A stretch of 33,419 nt of DNA from Bacteroidales bacterium UBA1219 (GTDB lineage: Bacteria > Bacteroidota > Bacteroidia > Bacteroidales > P3): assembly GCA_002309295.1 (NCBI GenBank), contig DBXF01000030.1:1-33419 (forward strand). The letters are read 5' to 3'. Shown one piece after another: positions 32,301-33,419 of the stretch. Each line of letters opens with the position of its first letter. The first letter of the stretch is position 1. The position numbers and the translations under genes were made by a program. The notes under the pieces were generated by a model. It saw only the letters and a list, made by a program, of their open reading frames with translations. It searched no databases and had not been told where the DNA came from.

Positions 32301-33062
32301 ACCTATGACGACAGAGGTTATTGCCGTATCTCCAACAAAAGCGTAGGCTTTTATTGTGTCAACAGTGTTGGGAATAACCAAATTTGTAACAAGCGAATTA
32401 TTTATATAGAGGTTGTGTGATGTATGGACAGGGTTAGCATATTCTCCAAAGTTAATTCCACACCACTGTGCTATTGTGCCAGTGTAGTTGGTGCGCTGTA
32501 AATTATTGCATTCTCCGAAAGCCCCCCATCCTATACTTGTAACGGAGTTGGGGATGGTTACTGAGGTTATTGCCGTGTCACCATAAAAAGCACAGGCTTT
32601 TATTGTGTCAACAGTGTTGGGAATAACCAAATTTGTAACAAGCGAATTATTTATATAGAGGTTGTGTGATGTATAGACAGGATTAGCATAATAATAATCA
32701 AAGTTTATTTCACACCACTGTGCTATTGTGCCAGTGTAGTTGGTCCGCTGTAAGCTATCGTATCCATAGAAAGATCCATAAATGCTTTTAATGGAGCTAG
32801 GAATTGTTATGGAGGTAAGTGCATATCCAAAATAAGCACCTGACCCAATGCTTGTTACAGAATATGTTCGACCATTATATGTTACAGAAGAAGGTATGAC
32901 AACAGCACCAGAAGGTCCTGAGCTCACTTCTACAGTATATGGAGCAGTGTTGCTGGTGATGTTGTAATAAATACCGCCGCTTTGAAAAGACTGTGCCCAA
33001 ACCCCGTTTGAGGCAAGCAGCATAACTGCTGCCAAAAAAATTTTTTGTAAGTTTTTTACCAT
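29397..33062 (-). CDS. BspA-like leucine-rich repeat surface protein with T9SS tail
   Basis: This 1221-residue exported protein starts at ATG 33062 with a clear signal peptide (MVKNLQKIFLAAVMLLASNGVWAQ); an ATG at 33125 would add a 21-residue basic leader. Residues about 30-780 are BspA-type LRR_5 repeats (SVTIPNSVTSIGxxAFxGCxxL) interrupted by four copies of a module with LQRTNYTGTIAQWC and NPVxxSHNLYIN. Residues about 785-1148 hold five 73-residue divergent InlB B-like repeats (GYTFTRWSDGNTQNPRTLTV). The last 70 residues (VYVSDVLGRVIYH, GVYFVKVGNRSAQKVVVM) fit a T9SS type A sorting domain. BspA relatives bind host proteins and other bacteria; that role is inferred here. The LRR part is clearly AT-richer than the repeat part and its neighbours. 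Confidence 0.9.
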   Translation of the reverse strand: MVKNLQKIFLAAVMLLASNGVWAQSFQSGGIYYNITSNTAPYTVEVSSGPSGAVVIPSSVTYNGRTYSVTSIGSGAYFGYALTSITIPSSIKSIYGSFYGYDSLQRTNYTGTIAQWCEINFDYYYANPVYTSHNLYINNSLVTNLVIPNTVDTIKACAFYGDTAITSVTIPNSVTSIGWGAFGECNNLQRTNYTGTIAQWCGINFGEYANPVHTSHNLYINNSLVTNLVIPNTVDTIKAYAFVGDTAITSVVIGNSVRHIDYYAFEGCYWINCAIIPYTVSSIKDGAFSGTRTIVYNGNASGSNWGADSIMRRSVYINGDYVYLDTTRTNILFYIGNGGNVTIPNTVTKISKEAFCRCKRLSTVTIPNNVDSIGNNAFWYCIGLTTVYFNADSCTFMSKRELTYEGVMQYTTLYPVFKMCPNFRTLNIGNNVRNIPDNAFCFCSALRNINIPNSVTMIGDCAFIRCDSLASITIGNSVTSIGDSAFYGCGALSSVTIPNSVTSIGEYAFCGCTGLGSVTIGNSVTSIRQGSFYGCTSLGSVTIGNSVTSIGKDAFYGCNSLQRTNYTGTIAQWCRINFFYYYLHDYANPVRYSHNLYINNLLVTNLVIPNTVDTIKPYTFYGDTAITNVVIGDSVKSIGSCAFFDCTGLSSITIPNSVTSIGWEAFYGCNSLQRTNYTGTIAQWCGIDFDNNGIANPVYYSQNLYINNSLVTDLVIPNAVDAIKPNSFYGDTAITSITFRRSNTVIGNNAFYGVSTNIPVYVPCGASSWYIAKLSNFLNFYETLPFSFTAVVQDTTMGSVTTVTAPNCNNGAMWTIRATANTNYVFSRWSDRDTNAQRTITVNRDTALTAYFTSSSQQWYNFVVISEDTNKGRVQIVTQPTPANPQATIVALPNTGYTFTRWSDGNTQNPRTLTVTRDTTIIAYFSQSGNQWYNFAVVSEDTAKGRVQVLTQPSQASPQATILALPNTGYSFTRWSDGNTQNPRTLTVTQDTVLIAYFTSSQQQWYNFFVMSEDTAKGTVLVVNQPTQANPRTTIVATPKSGYTFTRWSDGNTQNPRTLTVTQDTVLIAYFTQSSQQWYNFVVVSEDTAKGTVQVITQPSQASPQATILALPKSGYTFTRWSDGNTQNPRTLTVTQDTVLIAYFTSNQGIADAGNDNIIIRTTNGHILLEGIGNERVYVSDVLGRVIYHSSVNEKTDIAVKNRGVYFVKVGNRSAQKVVVM
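29631..30725. repeat. Five 219-bp tandem coding repeats
   Basis: Matching points recur at 29631, 29850, 30069, 30288 and 30507, an exact 219-bp period that keeps the frame (73 residues). The first three downstream units are nearly identical in DNA (GAAGTATGCTATAAGCAC at each start), while those nearer the N-terminus are more diverged. The array encodes the InlB-like repeats of the BspA-like protein. Confidence 0.9.
32345..32674. repeat. 81-bp exact direct repeat in the LRR region
   Basis: Bases 32345-32425 and 32594-32674 are identical over 81 bp at an offset of 249 bp (83 codons). The same segment recurs in diverged form near 31220 and 30895. It encodes the SLVTNLVIPNTVDTIKA stretch of the repeated module. 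Confidence 0.9.
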
Positions 33063-33419
33063 TTTATATTTTTTTCTTTTGCCTACTCTGTACCGCAGTT
33101 TTCGGCTACCCTGCTTGTGTTTCATGAGCCGGTGCCGTTGTTCGAAAATGGCAAAAAGAAAGGCGTTGAATCATTCTTTGTGTTTCTTATTATTCATTGC
33201 GGGTTCTGGATACCTTATGTCTTAATAAGAAACGAATAATCCACGCCCAAGGCGTGAACTTCCAACAATCTTATCCTCAGACAAATGAATTTTCCAGATT
33301 CGCAATGAGAGAACAAGAGCGCGTAGCTCAATATGTCAATATTTTATTTTTTTCTAAATGCTTATATTTTTGTTCGTTATACTATATTTATTGATTGTAA
33401 TAGTTCATAACGTTATTGT
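33063..33419. other. Right-end noncoding stretch with two inverted repeats
   Basis: No gene is supported here. An 11-bp inverted repeat pairs 33182-33192 with 33223-33233 (GTTTCTTATTA / TAATAAGAAAC, 30-base loop), and a hairpin CACGCC-CAA-GGCGTG follows at 33242-33256. Both lie upstream of the BspA-like gene and may be in its leader or control region. No TAnnTTTG promoter element was found on the minus strand. A 65-codon plus-strand frame at 33197-33394 has no recognisable content. Confidence 0.5.

Noticed and set aside
31000..32800. Possible CRISPR array from regularly recurring short sequences
   Set aside because: The repeats are in frame, diverged, of varying spacing and encode LRR motifs; there are no identical repeats with unique spacers and no cas genes.
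33311..33335. tRNA-like GCGCGTAGCTCA segment
   Set aside because: It resembles a D-arm only over about ten bases; no acceptor, anticodon or T-arm can be drawn around it.
33197..33394. Small plus-strand gene (65 codons)
   Set aside because: It is AT-rich, spans hairpin sequences, and has no family resemblance or promoter element.

Overview
The window reads as chromosomal DNA of an anaerobic member of the Bacteroidetes, most likely order Bacteroidales. The reasons are: sequences matching the Bacteroidetes sigma-70 consensus (TAnnTTTG, twice with TTTG exactly 20 bp upstream); a fused MurF-alanine racemase, typical of this phylum; large secreted proteins with type IX secretion (T9SS)-like sorting modules; a BspA-type leucine-rich-repeat surface protein; a C-type aminoacyl-histidine dipeptidase; and a very long double-domain acyl-CoA dehydratase activase, common in anaerobes. 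I cannot name a genus. No rRNA, tRNA, CRISPR array, prophage or insertion sequence was seen.

Layout. 1-3921 (minus strand): the 5' part of a secreted repeat protein running off the left edge, a two-gene unit (CPBP membrane protease, then a Cas4/RecB-like nuclease with four cysteines), and menA. 4164-7009 (plus, divergent from menA): dsbD and a PAP2-family phosphatase. 7040-8653 (minus): a secreted Sel1-repeat protein. 8737-12618 (minus): a tight probable operon rlmN - thioredoxin-like - ispH - recF - DUF721/DciA-like. 12678-14129 (minus): pepD. 14190-17354 (minus): a lamin-tail T9SS-type protein followed by two small lipoproteins. 17508-18719 (plus): queA. 18741-22748 (minus): a TPR protein followed by murF-alr. 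23010-27991 (minus): rpe followed by the 1421-residue activase/dehydratase-like protein. 28169-29053 (minus): a YitT-family membrane protein. 29397-33062 (minus): a 1221-residue BspA-like adhesin with five exact-period 219-bp repeats and a T9SS-like tail. The right edge holds no convincing gene.

How the genes fit together. Most are housekeeping: quinone (menA), isoprenoid (ispH), peptidoglycan (murF-alr), tRNA and rRNA modification (queA, rlmN), replication and repair (recF, DUF721), pentose phosphate (rpe) and envelope thiol redox (dsbD, thioredoxin-like lipid-side protein). The accessory content is the secreted surface proteins and their internal repeats. No gene set that looks like a new multi-gene defence or metabolic system was found. 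The least explained material is the stand-alone Fe-S-type nuclease paired with a membrane protease, a family of palindromic intergenic elements (4039-4072 and 22954-22979 share the same arms), two clusters of short hairpins (28009-28136 and 29229-29323), and the repeat-driven, AT-rich bspA-like gene.
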